A stretch of 64,000 nt of DNA from Peteryoungia aggregata LMG 23059 (GTDB lineage: Bacteria > Pseudomonadota > Alphaproteobacteria > Rhizobiales > Rhizobiaceae), in the NCBI RefSeq assembly GCF_030814435.1, contig NZ_JAUSUW010000007.1, forward strand, positions 124,001-188,000, in the 5' to 3' direction. This document shows, piece after piece, positions 17,611-25,409 of this stretch. Under the pieces are notes generated by a model. The model saw only the letters and a list, made by a program, of their open reading frames with translations. It was not told where the DNA came from and ran no database searches. A program made the position numbers and the translations under genes. Each line of letters begins with the position of its first letter. Within the stretch, counting starts at the first letter, position 1.

Positions 17611-18042
17611 ATGTCCGCCGATACCGTGTTTTCGATCACCAGCAGCACCGCCATGGCCGGCTGGTTGCTGCTTATCCTCGCACCGCGCTGGGCAGCCCTC
17701 ACCGCCCTCATCCGTTTCGGTCTGATCGGGGCGCTATCGCTCACCTATGCGGTGCTGGTCTTCGTCTATTTCTTCCGCGTCGAGGGCGGCGGGTTTGGCT
17801 CGATTGCCGAGGTGCGGGCACTCTTCATGAGCGATCCGGTGCTCGTCGCCGGCTGGGTGCATTACCTCGCCTTCGATCTCTTCATTGGAACATGGATTGC
17901 CGTCGAGGCGGACAAGCGCGGCTACAATCGTCTGCTTCAGGCGCCGATGCTGGTGGCGACCTTCATGTTCGGGCCGCTGGGCCTCCTGCTCTTTTATCTC
18001 ACCCGCGCGACGGAAACCGCGCTTAAGCCCCGAAAGGCCTGA
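17611..18042 (+). CDS. ABA4-like (DUF4281) membrane protein
   Basis: A 143-residue protein with four hydrophobic segments. The signature ...VHYLAFDLFIGTWIAVEADKRG (in parts: WVHYLAFDLFIGTW, EADKRG) matches the ABA4-like family, named after the plant neoxanthin-synthesis protein; the bacterial members have no established role. The start at 17611 has GAGG six bases upstream. The next gene begins three bases after the stop, so the two form an operon, most likely repressed by the divergent TetR regulator through the two repeats described above. Confidence 0.8.
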   Translation: MSADTVFSITSSTAMAGWLLLILAPRWAALTALIRFGLIGALSLTYAVLVFVYFFRVEGGGFGSIAEVRALFMSDPVLVAGWVHYLAFDLFIGTWIAVEADKRGYNRLLQAPMLVATFMFGPLGLLLFYLTRATETALKPRKA

Positions 18043-18045
18043 GTG

Positions 18046-18891
18046 ATGACCATGCTCTTCAACGACAGCGTCATGCTCGCGCCAGCGCCGGATCTCGCTG
18101 CTGCCGAACAACGAACCCGCCGTGTGCTGATCGTCGGCATCGGATTGTCGGTGGCGCTGGCCTTTCCGAGCCTGATTGCGCTTGGCCTCGACGACCGGTT
18201 GATCAACGGCATCAGCGTCTGGAGCAAGCCGCTGAAATTCCAGGCTTCGCTCGCCATCATGCTGGCGACCATGCTCATTCTTCTGCCGCTGATCGAGGCG
18301 CGGACGCGGGCCGGGCTCGGCGTCTTTCTGGCGAGCCTGATGGCGGCGATCACGGCCAATGGCGAGGTCTTCTATATCACCCTGCAGGCGGCGCGAGGCC
18401 GGGCCTCGCATTTCAACGACAGCACAGCTTTCGAGGCGATGGCCTATAGCGTGATGGGTGTCGGGGCGGCGCTGCTCGTGCTGTCGAGCCTGGTGATCGG
18501 GGTCTATATCTTGATGCGCCCGCGCGCCGGCGCGCCCGCCGGCCTGCGGCTCGGCGGTGGCTGGGGGCTCGTGCTCGGCAGCGTGGCCACCCTGATCACC
18601 GCCTTTGCGCTCGGCGGCGGTCAGATCGATGGTCCCGGCCACTGGGTCGGCGGCATCAAGACTGACATCGGCGGGTTGCCGCTGTTCGGCTGGTCGCGCA
18701 CCGGCGGCGATCTGCGCGTGCCGCATTTCTTCGCCACTCATATCATGCAGGCATTGCCGATCCTGGGTCTTGGCCTCGACCGATTTGCACCCCGTTTCGC
18801 CAGACCCGGCATTGCCCTCGGCGCCGTCCTCTCCATCGCCGTGGTCATAGGCACGTTCATGCAGGCAGTCCAGGGGCGGCCCTTCCTCTGA
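18046..18891 (+). CDS. Multi-spanning membrane protein of unknown function
   Basis: A 281-residue polytopic protein with about seven hydrophobic segments. It has no transporter motif I recognise. Polar positions that look conserved are in the first loops (SVWSKPLKFQASLAIM) and a His-rich stretch (DLRVPHFFATHIMQALPILGL, in parts RVPHFFATHIMQ) near residue 230, which might bind haem or a metal, but this is inference. It is translationally coupled to the ABA4-like gene (stop 18042, start 18046; ATG 18052 is an alternative). The operon probably answers to the TetR regulator. Confidence 0.7.
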   Translation: MTMLFNDSVMLAPAPDLAAAEQRTRRVLIVGIGLSVALAFPSLIALGLDDRLINGISVWSKPLKFQASLAIMLATMLILLPLIEARTRAGLGVFLASLMAAITANGEVFYITLQAARGRASHFNDSTAFEAMAYSVMGVGAALLVLSSLVIGVYILMRPRAGAPAGLRLGGGWGLVLGSVATLITAFALGGGQIDGPGHWVGGIKTDIGGLPLFGWSRTGGDLRVPHFFATHIMQALPILGLGLDRFAPRFARPGIALGAVLSIAVVIGTFMQAVQGRPFL

Positions 18892-18905
18892 CGGCGAAAT
18901 GGGGG

Positions 18906-18945
18906 CGGATGGCGACGGGCCGCGATTTTGACCTGTCGCCATCCG
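18906..18945 (+). terminator. Inverted repeat after the membrane-protein operon
   Basis: Perfect 11-bp arms CGGATGGCGAC/GTCGCCATCCG separated by 18 bases, 15 bases after the stop codon. No T run follows, so termination is plausible but not certain. Confidence 0.4.
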
Positions 18946-19024
18946 TCAAAGAGGTTTAGGACTCCGGACCTGCCCGGCACCGACTCAATGATCAAATGCT
19001 CCGCCGTGGCCCGCAGGCCCCCTC

Positions 19025-20263
19025 ATGCATGATATCCGCCCCCTCATCCCGCTTCTGATCACTGCCGGCATCCTGATCGGCGGCAACGGCCTGCAGGGCA
19101 CCTTCATCGCGCTGCGCGGCATCGAGGAGGGTTTCAGCACCTCCGTCATCGGCATGGTGGGTGCAGGCTATTTCATCGGCTTCGTGCTCGGCTGTGTCTA
19201 TGTGACCAAGATCATGCGGGCGATCGGACATATCCGTACTTTCTCCGCACTTGCCGCGATCGCGTCAGCCGCCTCGATCATGATGCTGCTGGTGATCGAC
19301 CCGATCTCCTGGTTCCTGATGCGCCTCGTGCAGGGCATCTGCTTCGCCGGCCTGTTTGCGGTTGTCGAGAGCTGGCTGAACGCCCGCGTCACGAACGCCA
19401 CGCGGGCGCGCACGCTTTCGGTCTATCGCTTCGTCGATCTCGGTTCGGTGACGGCGGCGCAGTACATGATCCCGCTGTTCGGCGTTTCCGGCTTCGATCT
19501 CTTCGCCATCATCGCCATGGCGCTCTCGCTGTCGCTGGTGCCGATCTCCTTTGCCGACAAATCGAGCCCCGCGCCGCCGAAGGACGTGAAATTCGATATC
19601 AAGGTTCTCTGGTCGGTCTCGCCGCTGGCGACCGTCGGCTGCATCGTCATCGGGCTCACCAATTCGAGCTTCCGCTCACTCGGGCCCATCTATGCCGATG
19701 GCATCGGCATGTCGGTGACGTCGATCGCCACCTTCATGAGCATCGGCATCTTTGCCGGCATCGTGCTGCAATATCCGCTCGGCCATTACTCGGACAAGCT
19801 GGACCGTCGCGTCATCATCCTTGTCTCGACGATCGGGGCACTGCTCGCCTCGATCTACCTCGCCTTTCTGGCGGGTGATGGAGAGCTTGCCAATTTCATC
19901 GGCATATTCGCCTTCGGCGCCTTTGCGCTGCCGCTCTATTCGCTGTGCTCGGCGCATGCCAATGACCATGCCGCCCCCGGCCAGCATGCGCTGGTCTCGG
20001 CGGGAACGCTGTTCTTCTGGTCGATCGGCGCGGTTGTCGGGCCGCTCTTCGCTTCCTTCCTGATGGATGCCTTCGGGCCGCATGCGCTGTTTGCCTATGT
20101 GATCGTGGTCCTGACTTTCTTCGCCGTCTATACCCTCGCCCGCATCCGGGCCCGCGATGCCGTGCCGACCGAGAAGCGGCGGATGCGCTTCCGCAGCCTG
20201 CTGCGCACCTCGACCTTCTTCAGCAAGCTTGCAACACCGCCGAACGAAAAGGATGGCGGCTGA
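19025..20263 (+). CDS. MFS transporter (YcaD-like)
   Basis: A 412-residue major facilitator with twelve predicted transmembrane segments in two six-helix halves and a central cytoplasmic loop near residues 175-195. The short YcaD-like organisation is suggested by GLQGTFIALRG in helix 1, the WLNARV block after helix 5, and the LGHYSDKLDRR motif A-like loop (about 253-263). The substrate is unknown. The C-terminal 40 residues are basic and cytoplasmic. The ribosome site before ATG 19025 is poor. It is separated by 133 bases from the upstream operon and 99 from the multicopper oxidase gene. Confidence 0.85.
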   Translation: MHDIRPLIPLLITAGILIGGNGLQGTFIALRGIEEGFSTSVIGMVGAGYFIGFVLGCVYVTKIMRAIGHIRTFSALAAIASAASIMMLLVIDPISWFLMRLVQGICFAGLFAVVESWLNARVTNATRARTLSVYRFVDLGSVTAAQYMIPLFGVSGFDLFAIIAMALSLSLVPISFADKSSPAPPKDVKFDIKVLWSVSPLATVGCIVIGLTNSSFRSLGPIYADGIGMSVTSIATFMSIGIFAGIVLQYPLGHYSDKLDRRVIILVSTIGALLASIYLAFLAGDGELANFIGIFAFGAFALPLYSLCSAHANDHAAPGQHALVSAGTLFFWSIGAVVGPLFASFLMDAFGPHALFAYVIVVLTFFAVYTLARIRARDAVPTEKRRMRFRSLLRTSTFFSKLATPPNEKDGG

Positions 20264-20362
20264 GATGATCATCGTCAGCCCTGCGACAGCATGGCCTGAC
20301 CACGCTATTGCTGATCGCTCGTCTCAACTTTAAAAACAGGGCGACAAACGAGAGTTCCGACC

Positions 20363-21772
20363 GTGACCTTTGTTTCCCGCCGCACCCTTCTCAAATCTGC
20401 TGCCGTGCTCGGCGCCTATGGCGCGGGCCTCGCCGTGATGCCGCGTCTCAGCCAGGCGCTGGCAGCCACCGATCCGATCGAAATCGAGGCGCTGACTGGC
20501 GATGTGCCTCTCGACGGCAAGCAGGTGACGCGGGGGGTGATGCGTTATGCGCTCGGCGGACAGACCTCCACAGATCCCTCCCCGCCGATCCTGCGCGCCA
20601 GACGCGGAGAGCCGTTCAGGGCACGGCTCATCAACCGGCTGGACGAACCGACGACCATCCACTGGCACGGCATCCGCCTGCCGAATGACCAGGACGGCGT
20701 GCCCTTCGTCACCCAGCCTTACGTCTATACCGGCGACCGCTTCGACTATGGCTTCTCGCCACCCGATGCCGGCACCTTCTGGTATCACCCGCATTGCAAC
20801 ACGCTGACGCAGATGGGCCGTGGGCTTGCCGGCGTGCTGGTGGTGGAAGATGACCGTGATCCGGTCTTCGATGGCGAGGTGGCGCTGAATCTCCGGGATT
20901 TCCGGCTCGGCGGCGACAGCCAGTTCATCGAGCAGTTCAAGCCGCGCGATGCGGCGAAGACCGGGACCTTCGGCACGCTGCGCACTGCCAACTGGCAGGT
21001 CGAGCCGCGCTATGATGTTCCCGCTGGTGGCCTGGTCCGTGTCCGCATCCTGGCTGCCGACGTCACGCGTATCTACAATCTCAAGCTCGCTGGCGCCGAG
21101 GCGCAGATCATCGCCATCGACGGGCATCCGGTGTCGGAGCGGATGCCGCTCGACATGGCCGTCGTCTCGCCAGGCCAGCGGCTCGATCTCGCGGTGCGTG
21201 TCGCCGACAGCGAGGGCGTGGAAATGGTGCTGGAGGATGTGAGGCCCTCGACGGCCAAGGTGGTCGCGCGGTTCAGGGCCATTGGCTCATCGCTCAAACG
21301 CAATCTTGGAGATCTCGGTCCGCTTTCGGAAAACGCGGGCGTCGATGCCGATCTTTCAAACGCGACTCAGATCCCGCTGCTTCTCAGCGCCACCGCTGAA
21401 TCTGCGGCGCGCGATTCGATCTGCGGGACGCTCGGCTATTCCTTCTGGGCGATCAACAAGGTTCCCTATCCAGGCGACACACCTGATCCGACCGCACCGA
21501 TCGCCGAGCTGAAGTTGGGCCAAACCTATCTGCTCAATGTCGAGAACGTCACGCCGCATGCGCATCCGATCCATCTGCATGGCATGAACTTCAAGGCTAT
21601 CTCTTCGAACAAGCGAGAGGTCCAGCCGCTCGTCTCGGATACCTACCTTGTGCTGCCGGATGAAAAGGTCCAGCTTGCGCTGGTGGCCGACAACCCGGGC
21701 GACTGGGTCTTCCATTGCCACATCATCGAACACCAGAAGACCGGGATGACCGGCTATTTCCGAGTGACATGA
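20363..21772 (+). CDS. Multicopper oxidase (Tat-exported, CueO/laccase-like)
   Basis: A 469-residue periplasmic multicopper oxidase. The N-terminus has a Tat signal (SRRTLLK, hydrophobic stretch, cut near AAT at residue 35). All four copper-binding signatures are present: HWHG, YHPHCN, HPIHLHG and HCHIIEHQKTGM, giving the type 1 site with axial Met and the trinuclear centre. There is no long Met-rich insert as in CueO, so the substrate could be phenolic, Cu(I) or other. GTG at 20363 is the start, with GAGAG upstream. Its stop lies one base before the ATG of the metallo-beta-lactamase-fold gene, indicating an operon. Confidence 0.93.
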   Translation: MTFVSRRTLLKSAAVLGAYGAGLAVMPRLSQALAATDPIEIEALTGDVPLDGKQVTRGVMRYALGGQTSTDPSPPILRARRGEPFRARLINRLDEPTTIHWHGIRLPNDQDGVPFVTQPYVYTGDRFDYGFSPPDAGTFWYHPHCNTLTQMGRGLAGVLVVEDDRDPVFDGEVALNLRDFRLGGDSQFIEQFKPRDAAKTGTFGTLRTANWQVEPRYDVPAGGLVRVRILAADVTRIYNLKLAGAEAQIIAIDGHPVSERMPLDMAVVSPGQRLDLAVRVADSEGVEMVLEDVRPSTAKVVARFRAIGSSLKRNLGDLGPLSENAGVDADLSNATQIPLLLSATAESAARDSICGTLGYSFWAINKVPYPGDTPDPTAPIAELKLGQTYLLNVENVTPHAHPIHLHGMNFKAISSNKREVQPLVSDTYLVLPDEKVQLALVADNPGDWVFHCHIIEHQKTGMTGYFRVT

Positions 21773-21773
21773 C

Positions 21774-22661
21774 ATGAGCCTTGCCGAGACGATGCGCATC
21801 CACGAGCCCTATCCGGGGCTGTATGCCTATTATGACGGACGCATCCTCGGCAAACGTCTGCATTCCGACAAGCCGAACTGGCTCGACGACGGCGCTTACG
21901 GCCTGGGAGTCGCGAGCTACGCGATCGTCTCGGGAACCGAGGCGCTGGTCTATGACACGCATATCTCCTTCGACCATGCGCGTGCCATCCGCAGCCATCT
22001 CTCCGGCCTCGGCGTCAGCAAGATCCGTGTCGTGCTCAGCCACTGGCATACCGATCACGTCGCCGGAAATGCGGGCTTCATCGACTGCCCGATCCTGTCG
22101 AACAAGCTGACGCGCGACACGCTGATCGAGAAGCGCAAGGTCCTCGTCGCCAAAGATCCGCCGATCAATCCGGTCGTCATGCCGACCGAGACCTTTGACG
22201 GCGAGATGACCCTTGAGGTCGGCGACATCACGGTGAAGCTGATGCAATTCGACATTCACAGCGCCGACGGCACCGTGCTCCTTGTGCCGCATCTCGGCGT
22301 GCTGCTGGCGGGCGACACGCTCGAAGACACCGTGACCTATATCTCGGAGCCTGCGAATACCGCGCGGCATGTTGCGGAACTCGACCGGCTGTCCGAGCTT
22401 GAGTTCAGCCGCATTCTTCCCAATCACGGCGACGAGCAGGTGATCGCATCCGGTGGCTATCCGCCGTCACTGGTGACCACCACCCGGGACTATCTGACGC
22501 GGCTGCTCTTGCGTCTGGATGAACCCGGACTGCCCGACGAGAGTCTCGAGCGCTTCATCGCACCGGAACTGAGCGTCGGAACCCTCACCTATTTCGCGCC
22601 CTATGAGGCAGTCCACAGCCAGAACATTGCAGCGCTGAGGGGTGTTTCCGCCGACGATTAA
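21774..22661 (+). CDS. Metallo-beta-lactamase-fold hydrolase
   Basis: A 295-residue MBL-fold protein, apparently cytosolic since no signal is seen. Metal-binding motifs are complete: SHWHTDHVAGN (HxHxDH), D in LLAGDTLED, and H in ILPNHGDE. The substrate is not evident; candidates include lactones, thioesters and glyoxalase-type substrates. Its start codon follows the multicopper oxidase stop by a single base, so translation is likely coupled, and the pair may act on the same compound. A signal peptide is lacking, so the two products would sit on opposite sides of the inner membrane. Confidence 0.85.
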   Translation: MSLAETMRIHEPYPGLYAYYDGRILGKRLHSDKPNWLDDGAYGLGVASYAIVSGTEALVYDTHISFDHARAIRSHLSGLGVSKIRVVLSHWHTDHVAGNAGFIDCPILSNKLTRDTLIEKRKVLVAKDPPINPVVMPTETFDGEMTLEVGDITVKLMQFDIHSADGTVLLVPHLGVLLAGDTLEDTVTYISEPANTARHVAELDRLSELEFSRILPNHGDEQVIASGGYPPSLVTTTRDYLTRLLLRLDEPGLPDESLERFIAPELSVGTLTYFAPYEAVHSQNIAALRGVSADD

Positions 22662-22734
22662 GGGACTTCACCCTTTGAAGAAGGCTTACAGGCTCCGTTT
22701 CCCGGTCGTTCATATTGACAAGGAAGGCCAGAAG

Positions 22735-22762
22735 GGAAACTAAGGTTGATCCTTTAGTTTCC
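22735..22762 (+). promoter_or_regulatory. Hairpin in the rnd leader
   Basis: GGAAACTAA/TTAGTTTCC arms (9 bp) plus GG/CC around a short loop, one bulge, ending one base before an ATG mini-ORF and 14 bases before the rnd start. TTGACA at 22715-22720 could be the -35 element, placing the stem at or near the 5' end of the transcript. Confidence 0.5.
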
Positions 22763-22780
22763 ATGACCGAGCCGAAATGA
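22763..22780 (+). other. Five-codon leader ORF (MTEPK) overlapping the rnd start
   Basis: ATG at 22763, five codons, with its TGA overlapping the rnd ATG as AATGA. It starts directly after the leader hairpin. It may couple translation of rnd or be chance; no strong ribosome site precedes it. Confidence 0.3.
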
Positions 22781-23922
22781 TCGATACCACTGCCGCGCTC
22801 GAAGAGGCCTGCCGCCTCCTCGCTCAATCCGATTTCATCACGATCGACACGGAATTTCTCCGCGAAACGACCTTCTGGCCGGAACTCTGCCTGATCCAGA
22901 TGGCGAGCCCGGAGCATGAATACATCATCGACCCGATGGCCAAGGGTATCGACCTCAAGCCCTTCTTCGAGCTGATGGCAAATCCGGCCGTGGTGAAGGT
23001 CTTCCATGCGGCCCGCCAGGACATCGAAATCATCTTCCATCTCGGCGATCTCATCCCGCATCCGATCTTCGACACGCAGGTTGCGGCCATGGTCTGCGGC
23101 TTCGGCGATTCTGTCTCCTATGACCAGCTCGTGCAGAAGGTGAAGAACGTCCATATCGACAAGACCTCGCGCTTCACCGACTGGAGCCGCCGTCCGTTGT
23201 CGGACAAGCAGCTCGATTATGCACTGGCCGATGTCACCCATCTGCGCGACGTCTATTTGAAGCTGAAGGGCCAGCTGGATGCGGAAGGCCGCGCCGAGTG
23301 GCTGACCGAGGAAATGGCGATCCTCGAATCCCGCGAAACCTATGACCTGCCGCCGGAACAGGCCTGGCAGCGGCTGAAGATGCGCCTGCGCAAGCCGACC
23401 GAACTCGCCGTCATGCAGTATGTCGCCGCATGGCGCGAGCGCGAGGCCCGCGCCCGCAACGTGCCGCGTTCGCGGGTGTTGAAGGACGATGCGATCTACG
23501 AAATCGCCCAGCAGCAGCCGAAGGATGTGGAGGCGCTCGGGCGGCTGCGCACCATCCCGAAGGGCTGGGAACGCTCGAGCTCGGGTACTGCGATCCTCGA
23601 ACAGGTCAATACGGCGCTTGCGCTGCCGAAGTCGGAGATGCCGCATCTGGAACGCCATACCCATGCGCCTGAAGGCACGCAATCGGCTGTCGAACTGCTG
23701 AAGGTGCTGCTGCGGCTGACCTCTGAAAAGCACGGTGTTGCTTCCAAGGTCATCGCCAACAGCGACGATCTGGAAAAGATCGCAGCCGAAGGCGAAAAGG
23801 CGGAAGTCGCAGCCCTTCAGGGCTGGCGCAAGGAGCTGTTCGGCGATCTCGCGCTGAAGCTGATTTCCGGCGGCGTCGGTCTGCGCTTCGTCGGCAAGCG
23901 CGTCGAAGCGGTGGAGTTCTGA
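22777..23922 (+). CDS. rnd: Ribonuclease D
   Basis: A 381-residue 3'-5' exoribonuclease of the DEDDy class that trims tRNA and other stable RNA 3' ends. Exo motifs are clear: FITIDTEFLRE (Exo I), the FHAARQDIEIIF block (Exo II, Asp), and LDYALADVTHLRDVY (Exo III with Tyr and Asp). Two HRDC-like helical domains follow from about residue 210 (AVMQYVAAWREREARARN). Length is normal. The leader contains a hairpin and a five-codon ORF overlapping the start. Four further genes follow with gaps of 3, 8, -4 and -4 bases, so rnd probably heads a five-gene transcript. Confidence 0.95.
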   Translation: MIDTTAALEEACRLLAQSDFITIDTEFLRETTFWPELCLIQMASPEHEYIIDPMAKGIDLKPFFELMANPAVVKVFHAARQDIEIIFHLGDLIPHPIFDTQVAAMVCGFGDSVSYDQLVQKVKNVHIDKTSRFTDWSRRPLSDKQLDYALADVTHLRDVYLKLKGQLDAEGRAEWLTEEMAILESRETYDLPPEQAWQRLKMRLRKPTELAVMQYVAAWREREARARNVPRSRVLKDDAIYEIAQQQPKDVEALGRLRTIPKGWERSSSGTAILEQVNTALALPKSEMPHLERHTHAPEGTQSAVELLKVLLRLTSEKHGVASKVIANSDDLEKIAAEGEKAEVAALQGWRKELFGDLALKLISGGVGLRFVGKRVEAVEF

Positions 23923-23925
23923 TCC

Positions 23926-24423
23926 GTGACGGCGCTATCCCTGCGCCGTGCAACGGAGGCCGATATCCCGTTCATCATGGAGACCGAGCGCAAGCCGGGC
24001 TATGACCAGTTCATCGGCCGCTACGGCGTTGACGAGCACATGGCGCAGATTGCGAACCCCTCGTTTGCGTACCTGATCGGCGAGGATGACGATCGCCAAT
24101 CGCTCGGCTTCGTCATCCTGATGGATCTCAACAGGCGCGACGGCAATGCCTGCGTCAAGCGCATCGCGGTCTCCAGCCCGGAAAAGGGCGTGGGCACACC
24201 GCTGCTCGCCGGTGCCGTCGACTTTGCCTTTCTTGAAACCAATGCCCATCGCCTCTGTCTCGACGTGGTGAGCGGCAATCTTCGCGCCCAGACCGTCTAT
24301 CGCAAGGTCGGCTTCATCCAGGAAGGCGTGCTGCGCGAGGCAGCGCTCTTGCCCGATGGCAGCCGCTCGGATTTCCTCCTCATGTCCATTCTCCGCCCCG
24401 AATGGGCGGCGCGGCGCGGCTGA
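23926..24423 (+). CDS. GNAT-family N-acetyltransferase
   Basis: A 165-residue GNAT protein of the RimJ/RimL-like acetyltransferase_3 type. The CoA-binding region is VKRIAVSSPEKGVGTPLLAGAVDFAF (in parts: RIAVSSPEKGVGTPLL) with the usual Q/R-x-x-G-x-G/A loop in modified form (PEKGVGTPL), followed by CLDVVSGNLRAQTVYRKVGF, the typical motif B around residues 105-125. GTG at 23926 begins three bases after the rnd stop, so translational coupling is likely. The acceptor (protein N-terminus, small amine or antibiotic) cannot be inferred. Confidence 0.85.
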   Translation: MTALSLRRATEADIPFIMETERKPGYDQFIGRYGVDEHMAQIANPSFAYLIGEDDDRQSLGFVILMDLNRRDGNACVKRIAVSSPEKGVGTPLLAGAVDFAFLETNAHRLCLDVVSGNLRAQTVYRKVGFIQEGVLREAALLPDGSRSDFLLMSILRPEWAARRG

Positions 24424-24431
24424 AGGACATC

Positions 24432-25409
24432 ATGGAACTTCCCGCCCCTCTCCGCTCCGCCGTCGACCAGATGCTCCAGGGCGAACCGCTGGAACGGATC
24501 GCCAAGGCGAGCGCAATTCTGTCTGATCGCTATCGCCGCGAAGTGCGTGACGGGCGCTTTCATATCGATGATGCGCTTGCCGCCAAGGCCTATCTTGCGA
24601 CCCGCCTGCCCGCCACCTTCGCCGCCGTTCGGGCAGCACTCGCCATGGTCGAGGATGCGACACCGGATTTCCAGCCAGAGACCCTGATCGATCTCGGCTG
24701 CGGCCCCGGCACAGCACTCTGGGCAGCAGCCGATACCTGGGGCAGCCTAAGCTCCGCAGAGATGGTGGAAGCAAGCGGCGCGATCCGCAGCGTCGGCGAA
24801 AAGCTCGCCGCTTCCGGCAGCGTGAAAAGCCACTGGCAGGCGGGTGATGTGACGGCCAAGATCCCGACGCTTCGGCCAGCTGATCTCGTGACGCTTGCCT
24901 ATGTGCTGGACGAGCTTCCGCCGGCAACCATCGGAACCGTCACGGAAAAACTCTGGACGCTGACCAAAGGCATGCTCGTCGTGATCGAGCCCGGCACACC
25001 GGCCGGCTGGCAGCGCATTCTCGCCGTTCGCGACAAGCTCCGATCCCTCGGGGCGCATCTCGTGGCGCCCTGCATGCATGCGGAAAACTGTCCGATCGTG
25101 GCACCGGACTGGTGCCACTTCTCAAGGCGCGTGGCGCGTTCGCGGGTGCATCGTCTGGCCAAGGGCGCAGAAGTGCCGTGGGAGGACGAGAAATACATCT
25201 TCATCGCCGCCTCGCGCGAGCCTGTTGCCCTCGTCGGCGACCGGGTGCTGTCTCCGCCGCGCGTCAATGGCGGTGTCGGGCGGGTCAAGCTCTGTCGCAC
25301 CGATGGCACGGCTGCCGAGCTGACGCTCAGCAAACGCGATGGCGAGGCCTTCAAGGACATACGCCGGGCAGACTGGGGCGACCGGCTGGAATTGGGAGAT
25401 AAGGGATGA
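24432..25409 (+). CDS. Rsm22/METTL17-like methyltransferase-fold protein
   Basis: A 325-residue member of the Rsm22 family, whose mitochondrial members (Rsm22, METTL17) associate with the small ribosomal subunit. The SAM site is LIDLGCGPGTALWAA (85-99). The C-terminal half has Cys214, Cys220 and Cys228 in PCMHAENC...DWCHFSRRV plus Cys288 (VKLCRTDG); the 6- and 8-residue spacings match what I recall for the iron-sulfur ligands of METTL17. EVPWEDEKYIFIA is also a family block. AAGGA precedes ATG 24432. It overlaps the DUF2891 gene by four bases. A role in small-subunit assembly, probably Fe-S dependent, is inferred; being cotranscribed with RNase D fits RNA maturation. Confidence 0.85.
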   Translation: MELPAPLRSAVDQMLQGEPLERIAKASAILSDRYRREVRDGRFHIDDALAAKAYLATRLPATFAAVRAALAMVEDATPDFQPETLIDLGCGPGTALWAAADTWGSLSSAEMVEASGAIRSVGEKLAASGSVKSHWQAGDVTAKIPTLRPADLVTLAYVLDELPPATIGTVTEKLWTLTKGMLVVIEPGTPAGWQRILAVRDKLRSLGAHLVAPCMHAENCPIVAPDWCHFSRRVARSRVHRLAKGAEVPWEDEKYIFIAASREPVALVGDRVLSPPRVNGGVGRVKLCRTDGTAAELTLSKRDGEAFKDIRRADWGDRLELGDKG

